A DNA stretch of 64,000 nt from Chionis minor. Lineage: Eukaryota > Chordata > Aves > Charadriiformes > Chionididae. The stretch lies in assembly GCA_013398295.1 (NCBI GenBank), contig VZSF01001437.1, forward strand, positions 129,893 through 193,892, in the 5' to 3' direction. The position numbers and the translations under genes are program-made. Numbering within the stretch: the stretch's first letter is position 1; each line of letters begins with the position of its first letter. The notes below the pieces were generated by a model, which worked only from the letters and a program-made list of their open reading frames with translations, was not told where the DNA came from and ran no database searches. Positions 11,581-25,130 of this stretch are shown here, in pieces.

Positions 11581-14500
11581 GTAAGTCCAAAATGTGGCCT
11601 TCTTTCTGGGGGAATATTAAATAGATGTATTCCAGGATTGTTGAGACTGGAGTTTGTGTCTAATTCAGGACTGATGTAATCTGTGCAGCACCCACTAATC
11701 TCTTCTGTGGCACTGAGTTGTACGTTTGGTATCTTGATTTCCCAGCATAATTTTTAAAAATATTATTAATAATAGGTGAATGTACATTGCATATAGAAGG
11801 GGCTGGTTTCCCTTCTGCAGAGAAAATCAGGGCCTGAGGCATTTTTGTATTTTGTTTTTACTTAGAATATCCCTTCTTACAAGATGAAGTCAGTAAATAA
11901 TCAAAATAAACTGTGTTTAGTAAGTACACTGCAGCCTTGAAGAACAGTTTAGAACAAAGATTTCCTAAAATGAGCAACACAATCTTTCTCATCTACTTTT
12001 CTTCTGCCTCTTAATATGCAGTGTAATAAACTTAGTTTAGAAAATTAATCAAATAATGCCAGTGATATGAAAGGGATCAGAAGAGATATCGTAGCTATTG
12101 TCTCGCCTACCAGACTTGGAAGGATCCTGTGGCTGAAATGTCATTTCAAATCCTGTTTTCTGTAACGACTGTTAATTTTATTAAGTACAAAATAATACCC
12201 ACTGGATTGTGCAGTCCTTGGGAAGTGTGTGCGTGGCCTGGGCTCGGAGCGGAAAGGGGGATTGAGGGATTTCATGCCCATTTTTTCTTTGAAGACTAGA
12301 TTGAGCCTGAACTGTGTCAATATCAAAGCAAGTGGTATCAGCCCAGCAGGGGTCCAAACCAGGGGGACCAGGTGATACAAAGCACCAGAGGAGACAAGAT
12401 GCTCCAAATCTTTCAGTGTTTGTATTAATTTGAAAGAAATTAAAATAAACAAAATGAAAATAGTTAAAAACCATAAGGATTTTCTATTTCACCTTTTATA
12501 GGGTGTAATTGAAAAGCTGAAGATTAATGTGTCTGGGGATTTTTAACTTTTCCAATGTCCACAAACATACAGCTGTTCTGCTGTTGGACTGATTGCTCCT
12601 TCCTGTATATTTCCTAATGAACTTTGAGGGTACTCAACATCTTTTGCTTTGCATTTTTACCCTACATTTATCAGTTTGGAAAGCTTTTCTTTTTATCTGG
12701 TGGTGTAACCTTTTTGTCTTTGATTATTCTTAGGGACAAAATTACCTGATTTCTGATTAGAGCTACATCTCTGCAAGAAATGTTGTTTTCTAGCAATTTC
12801 AGGTGTGAATCTGCAAAAAGTAACATCTGTAGGTATAGCACTATCCTTGAACACAGTGGTTGCATACAGGTTGAGGCAACTGAGAATTCTCTAAAAGGAA
12901 TATACTCTAAACTGTGAAATCCGAGTCAATTGCTTTCCATTCAAAATCTGTGGAAGTAGCATTAGTAAATTCAGACCCAGAAAGCTACATCTGACTCATC
13001 TTTAAAAAAAGTTGATTTAATTTCTATATTCTGGTGTATTTTTATATTATATTTGTACGTTAAGCCCATAAAGACTGAAACAATACTTCTGTTACCAGAA
13101 GGGCGTGGAAGTATTTGGTGCATATACTTTATTCCAGCCCACTTAGTGGAAGATGGTAATCTTCTTTAATGTTACGATTAGGATGTTGTGACCATCTTGT
13201 CCATGTTGCAAGAATGTTTCTGATGGGTATAAAAATTACGCAGGGGAAGTGTTCTGCTTGTTCAAATTCATGTAGAGACCAGCTCACCCTGTCACCTGAT
13301 GAAAAATAGGACCTATCATTTCTGGTTTTGCTGACAAATTAGATAGCTCATCTAAGCAGTTGTCTTGTTTTCCTCCATCTCCATGGGAGAGCAAGAGAAT
13401 GGGCCCCTCCTGACAGTCACCTCTCTGATGTGGTTCCTGTGACAGGCTCAGCTGTCCAGCCCAGAGCTCACAACTGGTTTGGTTTGTTCTCCATTCCTAT
13501 GGGTAATTCTTTCTCCTGGACTGGGGTGGGTGAGGGAGAAGGGGTGTTGCCAAGGGTATGAATGCACAGTGTGTTTAGGGTGCTAGCCCTTGGGTAAGTC
13601 ATCACACAAGAAGACACCTAACATCCCCCTCTTTCTTTGGATTAAAGGCAACACAAATCCCGTTCATCACTCCTGATAGGACGGGGAAAAAAATTACTTC
13701 CTTACTGTTGAATTACTAACTTTCATAGAAATGTTATCAGTGTGAAACTGTATCATCTTTTTCTGTTTATAGTCCGTGTGCCAGCAAGGGTTAAATTAGT
13801 TGCCCAACACCCAGGGAGCACAAATCAGTTGCTTTCCATTCTACTGCAGCTTATTTAACACAGATCAGCAGTGCACTTCAGCACGCACAGAAAGTAACGC
13901 AGGAATAGATGTAGGGGAGAAGTATTGGCTCAGGAATCTTAGCGTGACATATTATTTCTTCCTTTCACTGTCCGCTGGAAGAATGGTTTTATTTAAATTA
14001 AATAAATAGCTGATTCTGTAGTTACTACCTGAGATCATGTCTGACTAAATCAGGCTTCCTAGAGGGCAGAGTAAAGTTTTACTGTTAATTTCCTAGCTCA
14101 GTAGGGTAGAAAATGCAAAATGATCTAGCCTTAGAAATCTTCAAAGATATATGATAACACAATTTCCTATTTAAGCAGCATCTCTGCGTGTCTGCATATG
14201 TTGTAAATAGCGGGGCTGCCACTGCTGTAGATGGAGGGGCTCACCTCAAGATCTGCTATAATAAAAATCGTGATGTATTGTAAGTTGCTAAAAAGAAGAT
14301 GGCTGTGCCTGGGTGAGAGGCAAACATAAGGTTTTTTAGGGGCAGAGTGTTTTAGGGAAAATGGTGATTCTTGAAGGGGTCCTAGTGTGATCCTGTGCTT
14401 GCTTTTCTCCTCCCTGCCAGATTTCTTGTGGTGTTGGCTCTTCCCAAACCCCGGATGGTTATGTTTCTTTTCAGAAGTCGCAACTAGCATCTTGTTTTGG

Positions 14501-14874
14501 CATGCTGATACTGATTAAATGCTGTCTAGAGAGTAAAACTCCACTTGTTTAGAGTAAGATGTGATATTTCTGTTGTGGGGAAGGTCGTTAACGGAGCTGT
14601 GATACGGGGGCTTTGTTCTTTACCAGATTTCTCCCCTTCCCTTGACCTCTCTGAAAGCAGTAAACCTGGACATGCATGGAGCCTGTGCTACGCTCCTTGA
14701 CTGACTTTCTGGCAATAGCTCACATATTCTGAATGACTCAGTTAAATGGATTTGCAGTGGTGGGACTGTGCTCTCTTCCCATGGTAGGGACAGGGCAGGC
14801 TGCGCAGCACTCTCCTGCTTGCCCTCTGGTCTTTCCTAGAGTCCCATCCCTGGGGTGTGGGTATAAGGCAGGAT
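11581..14874 (+). other. MTUS2: MTUS2 long intron, first segment
   Basis: The intron begins GTAAGTCC. This segment up to the first CR1 copy is ordinary AT-rich intronic sequence. Overlapping open frames on the minus strand at 12141-12474 and 14167-14490 have no recognisable domain. I see no named repeat and no further MTUS2 exon. Confidence 0.65.
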
Positions 14875-15307
14875 GCTGGTGAGGGGTCTAGAACACAAGT
14901 CTTACAAGGAGCAGCTGAGGGAATTAGGCTTGTTTAGACTGGAGAAAAGGAGGGTGAGGGGAGACTTTATTGCTCTCTACAGCTACCTGAAAGGAGGTTG
15001 TAGTGAGGTGGGGGTCGGTCTCTTCTTCCAAGTAACAAGTGATAGGACGAGAGGGAACGGCCTCAAATTACGCCAGGGGAGGTTTAGATTGGATATTAGG
15101 AAAAATTTCTTCACCAAAAGGGTCATCCAACATTGGAACAGGCTGCCCAGTGCAGTGGTGGAATCACCATCCCTGGAGGTGTTTAAAAGCCAGGCAGACG
15201 TGGTGCTGAGGGACACGGTCTAGGGGTGGTTTGGCAGTGTTAGATTGATGGTTGGACTCAGTGACCTTAAAGGTCTCTTCCAACCTAGGTGATTCTATGA
15301 TTCTATG
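14875..15307 (+). mobile_element. CR1 LINE, 5'-truncated 3' end (sense)
   Basis: This is a chicken-repeat-1 (CR1) non-LTR retrotransposon fragment. It retains the last part of ORF2 and the short 3' UTR. An open frame at 14873-15223 (116 codons) reads through the typical ORF2 tail, with landmarks L-R-E-L-G-L-F, L-E-K-R-R, Y-L-K-G-G-C, D-R-T-R-G-N-G and [10 protein letters not shown], then H-W-N-R-L-P. The 3' UTR shows TTGGACTCAGTGACCTT and the end carries two tandem ATTCTATG units (15292-15307), the diagnostic CR1 terminus. It lacks endonuclease and reverse-transcriptase domains, so it is a dead 5'-truncated insertion. The intact reading frame suggests it is among the younger copies in the window. 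No target-site duplication was seen, as is usual for CR1. Confidence 0.95.
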
Positions 15308-16879
15308 CTGTTTGCTGATAACATGCCAACTGCGACAGCAGTGCCATCAGCTGCTAATCAGGATCAACCATAATGGCACACTGCTCTTATGGGGTCCTGT
15401 CCAATTGTGTTGCTGGGGCTGGAGGGATAGCTCTGACAGCCAGACCACACAGCATCGTCCCAGCTTCTGGGGCAGGGAACTGACCTGCAAGCCAGGGTCA
15501 GTGGTCCATTCTGACCACTTAAAATCCACTTTCTGGTGCTTATATGCAACTTGTGCTTTGCACACTGTATAGCCAAGGTCCGTGAAGCTCAGCCATGATG
15601 GTGTCATGTGAGGCAGCTTCTCTCCTTGACGAAGGAGGTGCCTCGCTTCTTGCCTTGCTGAGGGATGCAATGACAGAAGGCAAATACCGCTCCATTTCAA
15701 AGCTGGGTCCTAGGATGTGTCAGTGGAGCTCACCGCTTGCTGTCCTGCGATGTTCTAAATAAAATGGTTAAAGTAGTTCAAGGTGGACAAGGGCAGTTGT
15801 GTTTGAACAAAACAACTCTGAGAAGCTGAGGCAATGAGAACTCACCACATACTGATGGAGGGTGTCCATCCTTTGTTGCTGCTAATGTTCTTCTCCATGT
15901 GGTGCAGAGCGTGCAGCTCTTCCTGCTACTTTCACACCTCTCATCCCATGGCTTTCCACATGGTAAGCTCTGCAGCAAGGCACAGGTGAGGTCTTCTTCT
16001 GCAGCAAAGCCACATGGCCTGACACCGCAATACATGGGACAGCTGTGAAACCCTGGTCTGAGGCACAGCTGCAGGTCCTACTATTAGCAACCCCCGCAAA
16101 TTTGTTCCATACTACAGATAGATTTTCCAGTAATATTTCCGTTCAAGATTACCTGAAAAATTAATGTTTATACCCTGCTCTGGTGTGCTACTTTTGAGGG
16201 TTAAAAATCCATAATCTTCTAAACCATTTTTCTTTATTTAGGCAGTGGGGGTTTGTATGTCAAAAACTTAGTTGAGTTTGTTTACACTCCAAATTGGCTA
16301 GAATTGAAAAATTCAAATACTTCAGTCTAAGAGGGGCGTGAGTGTTCTCTGCTAAGTATCAGAAAAAGTGAACGGCTAGCAAAGTCATGTTAAGGTTGAA
16401 ACCAGGATGATTTGGAGTGGAGTGAAACAGTTGTGTCACCATAAAGGAAAAAAAAAAAAAGTCTAAATATCTAACTTATAACAAAATAACTAACTATGCA
16501 TGTTTTCCCTTGGAATTTTAAATACACTGTATTGCAGCTTCTCCTGTGTCTGCCCCAATAAAATTTGTCTAGGAGGTTTTGATTCTGAATTTCACATTGT
16601 ACACCAAAGGCCCGCCGTTGTGGGATGTGGTTCCCAATATTATCTTGTGATTCTGCAGCACAGTAACACGATGCTCAGGCTGTAGTTTCTGTTTTACTAG
16701 TTTAAGGGGCTTAGAGTTCTCTCATTTGCTTATATCTGCATTTCTAGTGATTGGCTGAATATCCTGCTCATGCAATTAGTTTTATGTACTTCATCAGAAC
16801 AGACTCTTAAGGTGCTGCAAGTACCACATAAGAAACAGTGCATTAAGCACCATGAAGCAGTTTGATGTGTGGAGGACTG
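15308..16879 (+). other. Intronic sequence downstream of CR1
   Basis: There is no supported gene here. The part to about 16080 has a moderately high GC content and several overlapping short open frames, plus an AATAAA at about 15760, but no recognisable protein. A 13-base A run lies at 16448-16460. The rest is unremarkable. Confidence 0.5.
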
Positions 16880-17120
16880 GAAGAAAGATGGATTGTTTAG
16901 AATGTGTTGAGGTATGGTAACTGCTAGGAGTTTAGAAAATGGAAGAATGTAGGTATAATATCAGGAAATACTTTGTAGTCATAAGGTCTACTAGTCTGTT
17001 AAATAATCTTCCAACTCAAGTGATGAAATCCCTGTTGCTTAAGAATCTTAAAATAGAATAATAACATGGTGTTAGAGGCAATTCTCCAGCAAGGTGCTAG
17101 ACTGAAAGACATAATGCTAT
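16880..17120 (+). mobile_element. Ancient CR1-type LINE fragment (sense)
   Basis: This diverged stretch keeps the order of words of the CR1 ORF2 tail. ATAATATCAGGAAATACTTT at about 16956-16975 corresponds to the usual 'ATATTAGGAAAAACTTT' segment. It is followed by a CATAAGG block, a degenerate copy of the 'CTGGAAC..GCTTCC' block, and GTGATGAAATCCCTGTTGCTTAAG in place of 'GTGGAATCCCCATCATTGGAGG'. Many substitutions and small deletions indicate an old insertion, far older than the copy at 14875. Boundaries are approximate. Confidence 0.6.
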
Positions 17121-18439
17121 TCAATATCTCCCCACAGCTCTGAGTGCTGAAGCAATTTCTTTTCAGACTGAGCAAGAAAATGGTGATGAGTATTTCAAAA
17201 CTTGCATTAGTATTTCATGACACCTATTTTTTTTTAAAATTATAGAAATATTGTTTCTATATATATTGTCCTTGTTTTATGTAAACTTCCGCAATCCCTT
17301 CTTCAACATATAGATTTCATGCTGGTTTTTGACCTTGCATTGCTTAGCCTTTCTAAATGTTGAATTTCCATACTAATAAGCAAACATGTCAAAGTGTCAG
17401 ATTCAGGTGGGTGGAGAAATAGAGAAATTAAGTGGGCAAAGAAGCCTTGAATAGACAGCTAATTACCTTCAAATAAAGTAGAACATCCAAAACTATGATG
17501 TAGTGGACACATATACCAATTGTTCTTAAAGACATAAGTAAATACAAAGATTTTCCTATATATTCCTATATATTCCAATCATATTTCTATGGCTGATTTT
17601 CTATTAGTTTTTCTACATGAAAAATTTATTTTTTTTTCCTTCTGATCTTGTTCTGATGTCAATATTTTCATGAAAGAATCACTTTACGCCATCACTTCAC
17701 TCTGAATAGGACTAAAGTAGAATAGTATCAAATTAGGATTTTCAGCTTTGTGGGGCAAAGCATCTGGAAAAGTGCAGTATGTCAGCAAGGGCTGAAAAGA
17801 CATTTTAGCTGCCTTCCAGACTCTCGACATTTACTTTTCATACTCTAGTTGTTACAGCTGGGAAAAAAAACCTTTCAAAGAATGACTTGGAGGTGTAGGC
17901 ACAGCAGTTTCTCTCTGTTTGCAGAGGTTGAAACAACAGTGCTGAAGTATAAGTTGTCCATTAATTTCAGTGGGTTGTAGATGCGGTGCTTGTGAGAGTA
18001 TTCTAGGTGTGATAATATTTTAAAAGCTTAGATAATGTTTTTACTGTCCACACTGTTATCTCTTCCCCTGCCCACTGGAGCACACAGAAGAGGGAAGCAG
18101 TACCACACTGGGAGGGTCTGTACCACTCCCTGCAATGAGTAAGTAGAGGCAGGAAGATCAAGCTGGTTTGGAAATGCAGAACTACTTTTATATGAAGATG
18201 CTAACCTGAAACATTTGGAGGGGTTGCAAATTTACAGAGCTGAAGTTTGTCAAAACTAAAAAAATCCATGAAAGTCTCTATTCTGCAAAGCTCGCTTTTT
18301 ATGAGCAAAGAACACTTGGAAGAATTTTTGCCAAGCTCTTGTGCCAGCTCAACTTCAGCAGAGTGCTTAATCATCGTGTTTGTTATTGTTGTAAAATGCC
18401 ATATAAAATCTGCGTTTTTAGGTGTAAGAAAGCCAGTCT

Positions 18440-18650
18440 GGGATATTCTGTGTCTGTGTGCTAAAATTGTCCTGGCTCAGACCTGGCAGATCCAGTTCCA
18501 GTTTTTGGCACTTATTTCTGTCTGGCTTTTTAAAAGTGGCTCAAATCATCCACCTCACTTTCCCATCCATACAGTGGGGTGGGAGAGTACAAATATTTGC
18601 ACAGGTATTGGGTAGCGGGGCGACAAGGAAGAAATGGATAGTGACAAATC
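18440..18650 (+). mobile_element. MIR/CORE-SINE-like fragment
   Basis: TCACTTTCCCATCCATACAG followed by TGGGGTGGGAGAGTACAAAT (about 18557-18600) fits the core of MIR-type SINEs ('CTCAGTTTCCCCATCTGTAAAATGGGGATAATAATA'). The upstream GTCCTGGCTCAGACCTGGCA fits the earlier 'TCCTGGCTCTGCCAC' part. Divergence is high, as expected for a fossil of amniote age. Boundaries are approximate. Confidence 0.45.
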
Positions 18651-21600
18651 CTCTTTCCTGGCCCATTTCCACACAGAATTATTTGGCTGATTATGAGCGC
18701 CTAATTTAGTCACTGTGACTCTTAGTGTTTAATCTGTAGCGGGTAAAGATCAGTTCAAACCACCACTCGCACACCAGCCTTCACCGGAGAAGGTAGTGCA
18801 TCTCCCCACAGTTAGATTATTCCCATCTCAGGCACCTAAACTATTTCTCCCTCTGACTCTGTGGGGAGATGCTGATTCAATGATCAGTCTCGTGAATGTA
18901 GCTACTGTGGTAGCCTGCTTAGGTACCCTGTACTGGGCTGTTTCATCAGCCCCTTCTTTATTTTAAAGGTATCCCATGGCTGTTTTTATTCTGCCCTGCT
19001 CCATAGGAGATCATGGCTCCTTTTTTTATTGCAGTATAACAGTCTTTATTCATTTCTTAGCGGGATACAATGAAATCAGCAAAGCCATTTCTAAAATAAC
19101 TATTTTTTTCAGTCTTTAAATCACATTTTCTATAGCATCTAGTCTTTAGGGAGCCTGAAGGGAATCCCGTCCGATAGGGATATGAGGGGGACAGGAGGCA
19201 GGTCCCCTCTGCAGCCATGGTTAGAAGCGAGCTGCTGGTGGAGTGTGACTTTCAAAATCTAGTAAAGCCACAGTCAGTCCGGAGCCTGTAACGGGGACAA
19301 GCACAGCACAATGTCTTTCTGGGGATGCACAGCACTTGGAACAGTAGCACTTAAAGTGTCCTTTTTAATATGAAGGCAAGCAGCAACTGGAACATATCTG
19401 TCACGTCCAAATTAAAATCCCTCTGAAGACCAGGAAAGTCACTATAAATTGTCTCCTTTTCATACTCTAATCTTTCTATTCTATCTGATGAGGGGGGAAA
19501 TACTCGTTTAGAAGTGAACCCTGTGGGCATTCATCAGAATGGATTAATCTCTTAATTTAGCCTGAAGAAAAATTAAGAAATAAAGCTTTGAAGAAGTGTG
19601 AGCTCTTCCATTTCTCTTTTTCTCTTTTTTGTTTCTTGTTTAAAATTTTTTTCTTCCCCCACCCCTTTCTAGACTAATCAGCCTTCTAATGGAATCACAG
19701 TTAAAATCTTCATAGTCTCCAACTAATGAAGTATGACCCTTCAGGACTTTCGAGAAACTTTCCTCTTCAGCACGTCCTTCTCATGCATTTCATCGTAGTT
19801 TATAAATCAATATTTAGAAAAGGTTAATTCTGGACGTCTAACTGTGGAGCTCATCACTGGAGACAGCTCTCACCTGGGTATTTCATCGACTTCCTCCACA
19901 GTTTCTGTGCTCTGAAATTCAAGCTTGTGGAAATCTAGATGCATTTAAATCCGTAAAGATCTGCCTCCAAGAAGCACTGCATACTGTGTCTGGTTCAGTT
20001 GTGCATTTTGTGTTGTCCATGAGTTCAGACCTGGTGAGCACAGTGAGCTTTAAAATCCATGAGTCCAACAGGTGCCCAATTGAACCAACTACTGTCACCG
20101 GCAAAAATCATTAGAAACTCTATGACAAAATGCTTTTTTCCAAAGTTAGGGTTTTGGGGTTTTTTTAAAAAATAAGCATTAATTTAAAGATACAAGAATT
20201 TTGATATGGTAGTTATGAGCCAAATCTGAGTCACAGTGAGAATTATGGAATTTTTGAAAGGAAGTTTGAAATTGTATTTTCCCTGTGTAATTTCTGCTTA
20301 GGGTCAATGAGGCTGTTAGCTTGTTTTCCTAAGGAAGATGCAAATAACCTTGAGGTTCAGTGTTTCTCTGATCTCTTTTAAGAAGGACCAAATTTAAAAA
20401 GTCAGTCTGAGATGATCTCATTGTAATTATATTATTAATAGCTGTTGTCAAAGGTGAAATATTATGAATTTGTTATGCACACAGTTCAATCCACTGTGTG
20501 CCGTACTAACAGTAAACAGGACCAAAGTTATAAGTACTGTAAATATTACCAGAAAATCGCAGTTAGACCAAAAGGTTTCAGAAAGCAGAGCTGGCCTCTT
20601 TACAGTACATGAAAAATCAATTAACAAAATGCTATGCCCTTGCAAAATGAAGTGTGGATAATAAACATAAATAAATGGAGATGTGAAAAAGCCTGTGTAC
20701 TTGTCCCTTTTGGGGAGGGAGAGTGACTGATTAGTTTAGGAGAAACATGGTGGATTAGTGCAGGTATGTATAACAGTGGAGCAAAGGAAGACAAACTTCA
20801 AAGAAGTTTCTAATCTTTGATCCCATTATGAATCCAGAAGACTTGTGAATTCTAATTTAGTAGTGCAAGAAGTGTTGCAGCCAAAAGAGCATGGCGCTAT
20901 TTATAGAGGGAAAAACTTTTCCCATCTAGAGGCTGGACTGGAATCTTACCCATGACATTTTTTCCATCACACTAATCTAGTCCAAACAGGTTAGAATTGA
21001 GGTCATTTATGTAAGTCTTCCAGGTGCTCTTGAGAATATCTGCAATAAAAAGAAGAAACGGCATCTTTTGCAGCTTTCAGTCTGTGAGTTGTGATCCAAG
21101 AACTTAAAAATTACAGCTCAAACAGCCTTTCCTTCTGACTTGCTGCTTGACAGTCTCTAGAGGCCTGGGTAAGATTACATGAGGCGGTAAACAGCTCAAA
21201 ATGTTGTGGTTCTTTGTCTTGTGACAGGTGCGAGACCACAGGCTTTCAATTTGGGATTTCTGAAGTTAATTTAAATGCTAGAAGAAAGCTGACTGAGGTC
21301 TGAAATAAGTAAAACCAGCACAGGCGGAAAAAAGACAAACCGAGACCCTCCAACCAAGAACATTAAGCTGCATAAAATGTAAACAATTGCACAGTATTTT
21401 CCTCCCGGGTGGGAGTTACCACAAACTGCGGGCTGCTGACACATTAGACATCAGCAATGCCTCCATCAGCAACTACAAAACGTTCAGTTTCTTGGATATG
21501 AGCCTGAGAATTTAGGTAGCATGCCTCCCACGTGACAGCTTTCAGGGTACACCTGTGGTGTTGGTGTGGTTGGAGGAGAAAGCTGCTGCTGTTCGGCTTG

Positions 21601-24600
21601 AACTGTGGTTTGCAGACAAGCCCTGACTCTGTTCCTTGTGGCAAGGAGTCAGTTAAGCTGGGCTACACAGTATAAGTCTTTAATTTATGCTCTTCCCGAC
21701 TTCATGGACTGCTGGTATGGTTTCACGCACTTTAAGATACCATTGCTATGCCCATGGAAGCCTACACAGTCAGAAGTGCAGAAATATGAGCATTTAGGAT
21801 GAGAGGATAAAGTGCTCTCATTCACAGGTGTGAACTGGACCTTGCCAGAGTAGCCAGCAGCGTTCCCATACAAACCTCGGCATCTGACCATGTGTTGGTG
21901 AGGTTCATCTCACATCTCTTGCTGTGTACAGATTCACCAAGTGGTCATAAGGTCGTAAGGCTACTGTGTTATTTTAGCACACAGTGTTTGAATTTGGCCA
22001 TTAGGCTGCATTGTGTGTGTTTCTATGTAAAAAGGTAGAGGTCACTGTCCAGAACGTGATGGAAATGATGCATACACTGGCTGGCTGGTGGACTGATGCC
22101 AGCAGCAACACCAACTGTGCACGGTGGGCCTCGGTGACACGAAATGAGCCCTGATCAGTTAGTTCTTGCATGTCATGAACCTTTCTCCAGCTGAACGTGA
22201 TGTTGGTCTTTTTTTCTGTTTTCTTTTTTTAAGCAACCTTCTCAAAGAAGACAAATTCCATGATACTCCTTTACTGAACTACCCCAAAGAAAGAATATAG
22301 CTTCTAATTGGCAAAGAAAAACTAGGAGACACCCTTCTATCTCACCACTAAAAATAGAGAAGGAATACAGTAAACACTGGAATGAGTTGTTTCCTACCAC
22401 TGCTTTGCATCTCAAAAACAATGTACATTTCAGGTGCCGTGAGAGCTTAATATTTATATTTAGTCAGTGGTTAACTTCCTTTCTATCGTACATTACAGTT
22501 ATACTGCCTTCCTGCCAGATATTCCTGGAAAGGCATGCACAACCTCCAGAGAAAACTAAGCAAAACTGAGTGAGGAATGCTATGTTTTAAGTAAAATGGC
22601 GTGTCTTGATCAAAACGTCTTATGACCAACTCTGGACTATTTATGGGAAACCTTTGTATTCTCTTCTGCTGCTAGGTATGAATTACGGTGGGACAGAGCT
22701 CAGTCCATGGCCTGATGTGTGTGGTATCACTTTCTTGGGTTAGATGGAAGAATTAAAAATGCATCACTTTTAACCACCATTTTTCTCCTAAAAAAAGAAT
22801 ATATAATTTATTTGGCACCTTTTATAAACTCTTCTGCTCAGTTCTTACAGCACAGCATGAGATGATCTTGGAATTAATATTACTTTTGTAATCTGAGGAA
22901 AGGGGATTTCCCAATGAACATTATTACAATACTTTTATTTAAACTGAAGGCCTATTTTTAGCTGCTTGGATGTGTCCTGGGATAAAACGTTCCTTCTCTG
23001 ACATGTTCTAATGTTGACTAAATGTATTATGTACTGCATCTAGGTATCTAAGGAATTTTAATTGTCTCAGAGGTACACAATAGCTTTTTAGAATTAGGAT
23101 ATTTATCACTTGTCACAGCTTGTAAATTTAGATACAGAGCAGGCCTGTATACTGTCAAACTGTGTGGGAAAGTAAGAATAAGAGGTAGCGTCATGGTCTC
23201 TGTATGCCTTCCAAATACATTAATAGTTAGTATGTTCTAAAAATGTCTAAGTTGTAGTTCTAAAAAGCTTAAACCTGAAAGTAAGATGCATGAAAATGTA
23301 AAAGAAACAAGTTGATGCTAAGAAATTCTCTCATGTGCACAAGTCAGTCCCACGCCTTTGGCAAAGTGATAGTTACTCTAAGAAATATACTGAATTATGC
23401 ATGGCTTAACCAATGGTCCTGCACTGGAGCTCAGTTGTGATGGTGGGAAGCCTTGGGGAATGTGCAGTCCTGAACTGACATCTACCTGTTGTGCAAATCA
23501 AAAGTATCTGCAGATAAAAAATTCAGATTAATTGAACAAAGCCCCCAAGCAGTGCGCCAAGTGATAGAAGCTTACTGTCAGTCACAGTCAGAAGATTAAA
23601 CTATGGACCGTCAGGCTGAACAATTCGCAGATAGGATTAATTTGGTATTCCCCACTTTAGGGCATGCCAGCTATCATGTAAAAAAAAAAAAAATATTAAA
23701 ACTAGTCTCAAATGTCAAAGATTGGCGCATTTAAAACACACTGGCTTTTTCATGGAGCCCACAGTTTTGTAACCACTTAATTTTAATTTTTTTTTTTTTA
23801 AATTGGTTTGGATTGATGACAAACCTTTCCCTAACTGGTGTCTCACCAGCTGCCATAAGCTGGTTTCTGCCCTTCGGCAGGGGCTGTGGGAAGTGTTCCT
23901 CCACCACCGGCTGGGCAGAGGTGAAGCAAAGCAGCAAGGTCATGCCCAGCCCTGGCGAGGGTGAGGATGAACTGTCACAGGCCCTTGGCCCGTGCAAGAG
24001 CAGTGTCTTCTAACAGCTTGACGTGACAGAAGCCATGTGGTAATAGAGGGTAAATCCCTCTGGTTTGTAATTGCACAGTTCTGATTTGGGCAACAGAGAT
24101 TTAATAGCTGTTAATGGAAGTGCCGGTTTCTTAACTACTATTATTGTTTCGACATGAGAAGTATTTCTGTATCAGAAGAATGATTAGGAATAAGCTTCAC
24201 TTCTTAATGCTTCTCATATCCTGATACTTCTCTGCACACAGTCTCTCCTTCATCTGCTTTTTCTCTGTGATCTTCAACAGTGATCCTCTGATCTCCGCAG
24301 TCATCCATTTATGACTTCTCCCCTTCCCATATGGCCATATATTTGGAGTAATCATCCTGCTAAAATACACTATGTTCCCTATTTTAAGTTTTAAAAATGT
24401 GGTGATTCAGTTAGCGTTTCATTCCAAAATGCCTGTGCACTATCTCTGTTTTGTTGGTTTGTCTCATAGTTTTGGACAAGAGAGTGCCTGCCTTATTGGT
24501 GTTGTCCATCATCGCATGGCACCATGGATACTCCCAGTGATGCATGTGATTTGGAAGACTGGCACTAAATAAGAATAGTGATAACATTTGCCTCCACTAC

Positions 24601-24913
24601 AGCAGGCACAAAGCTTCACCCTGATCACTTTCAGTTTGTAATTAACTAATGAAATGTATATGTAATTAGATTTGATAGCGTGGCATGCTTGTGTGAAACT
24701 TCACCACACTGTGAAGGTATTTCACAGGGAAGGTTTGGGGGGAAGTAAGCTCCAGTGGAGTTTTTAAATGTTTTCCTCTGGGTGGATTGTAAGGATGTCA
24801 GGGTTTTCTCCATACTCAGCCTTCTGAACTTTTTGCAGCTTCCATCTCCCTTGTAAGGTCCTCCCACTGCTTGAAGTGGTGCCCTGGTTCACCTTGGAGC
24901 CAGGCTAGGTGTG

Positions 24914-25130
24914 CCGGCATCTCACGCTGGCAGCTAGGGCTGAACGAACTGATTGCGGCGGATAACTTACTTGCTCAATCAAATTAGCCCCATGGTCTCT
25001 GAGCCTGCAGAAATTCTGCCTGTGGCTAACAAGCCGCTGATCCCACCGATGTGCTTCCTCTGCCTGTGACTTTGGGGAGCGAGGAGCCGCGCTCGCCGGC
25101 TGCCGATACCTTCCGATGTTCTGTCGGAAG
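24914..25130. promoter_or_regulatory. CpG-dense intronic patch, candidate regulatory element
   Basis: I count 15 CpG dinucleotides in roughly 215 bp, by far the densest cluster noticed in the window, whose background is strongly CpG-depleted. At its right edge is a 7-bp inverted repeat, CTTCCGA at 25110-25116 and TCGGAAG at 25124-25130, with a 7-base loop; each arm holds a TTCC/GGAA core. The patch is too short for a standard CpG island. It could be an intronic promoter or enhancer that escapes methylation, or chance. A TATA-like TATAAAAAG lies about 585 bp downstream. A 140-codon open frame on the minus strand (24905-25327) crosses it but looks like no protein I know. Confidence 0.3.

Noticed and set aside
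11374..11679. Plus-strand 101-codon open frame starting with an ATG just inside exon B
   Set aside because: It is an out-of-phase frame over the real MTUS2 exon. The true frame is fixed by phase matching with the exon at 1472-1712 and by the recognisable MTUS2 residues.
14873..15223. 116-codon open frame as an independent gene
   Set aside because: It is the tail of CR1 ORF2 in a truncated retrotransposon, with no start context or upstream domains.
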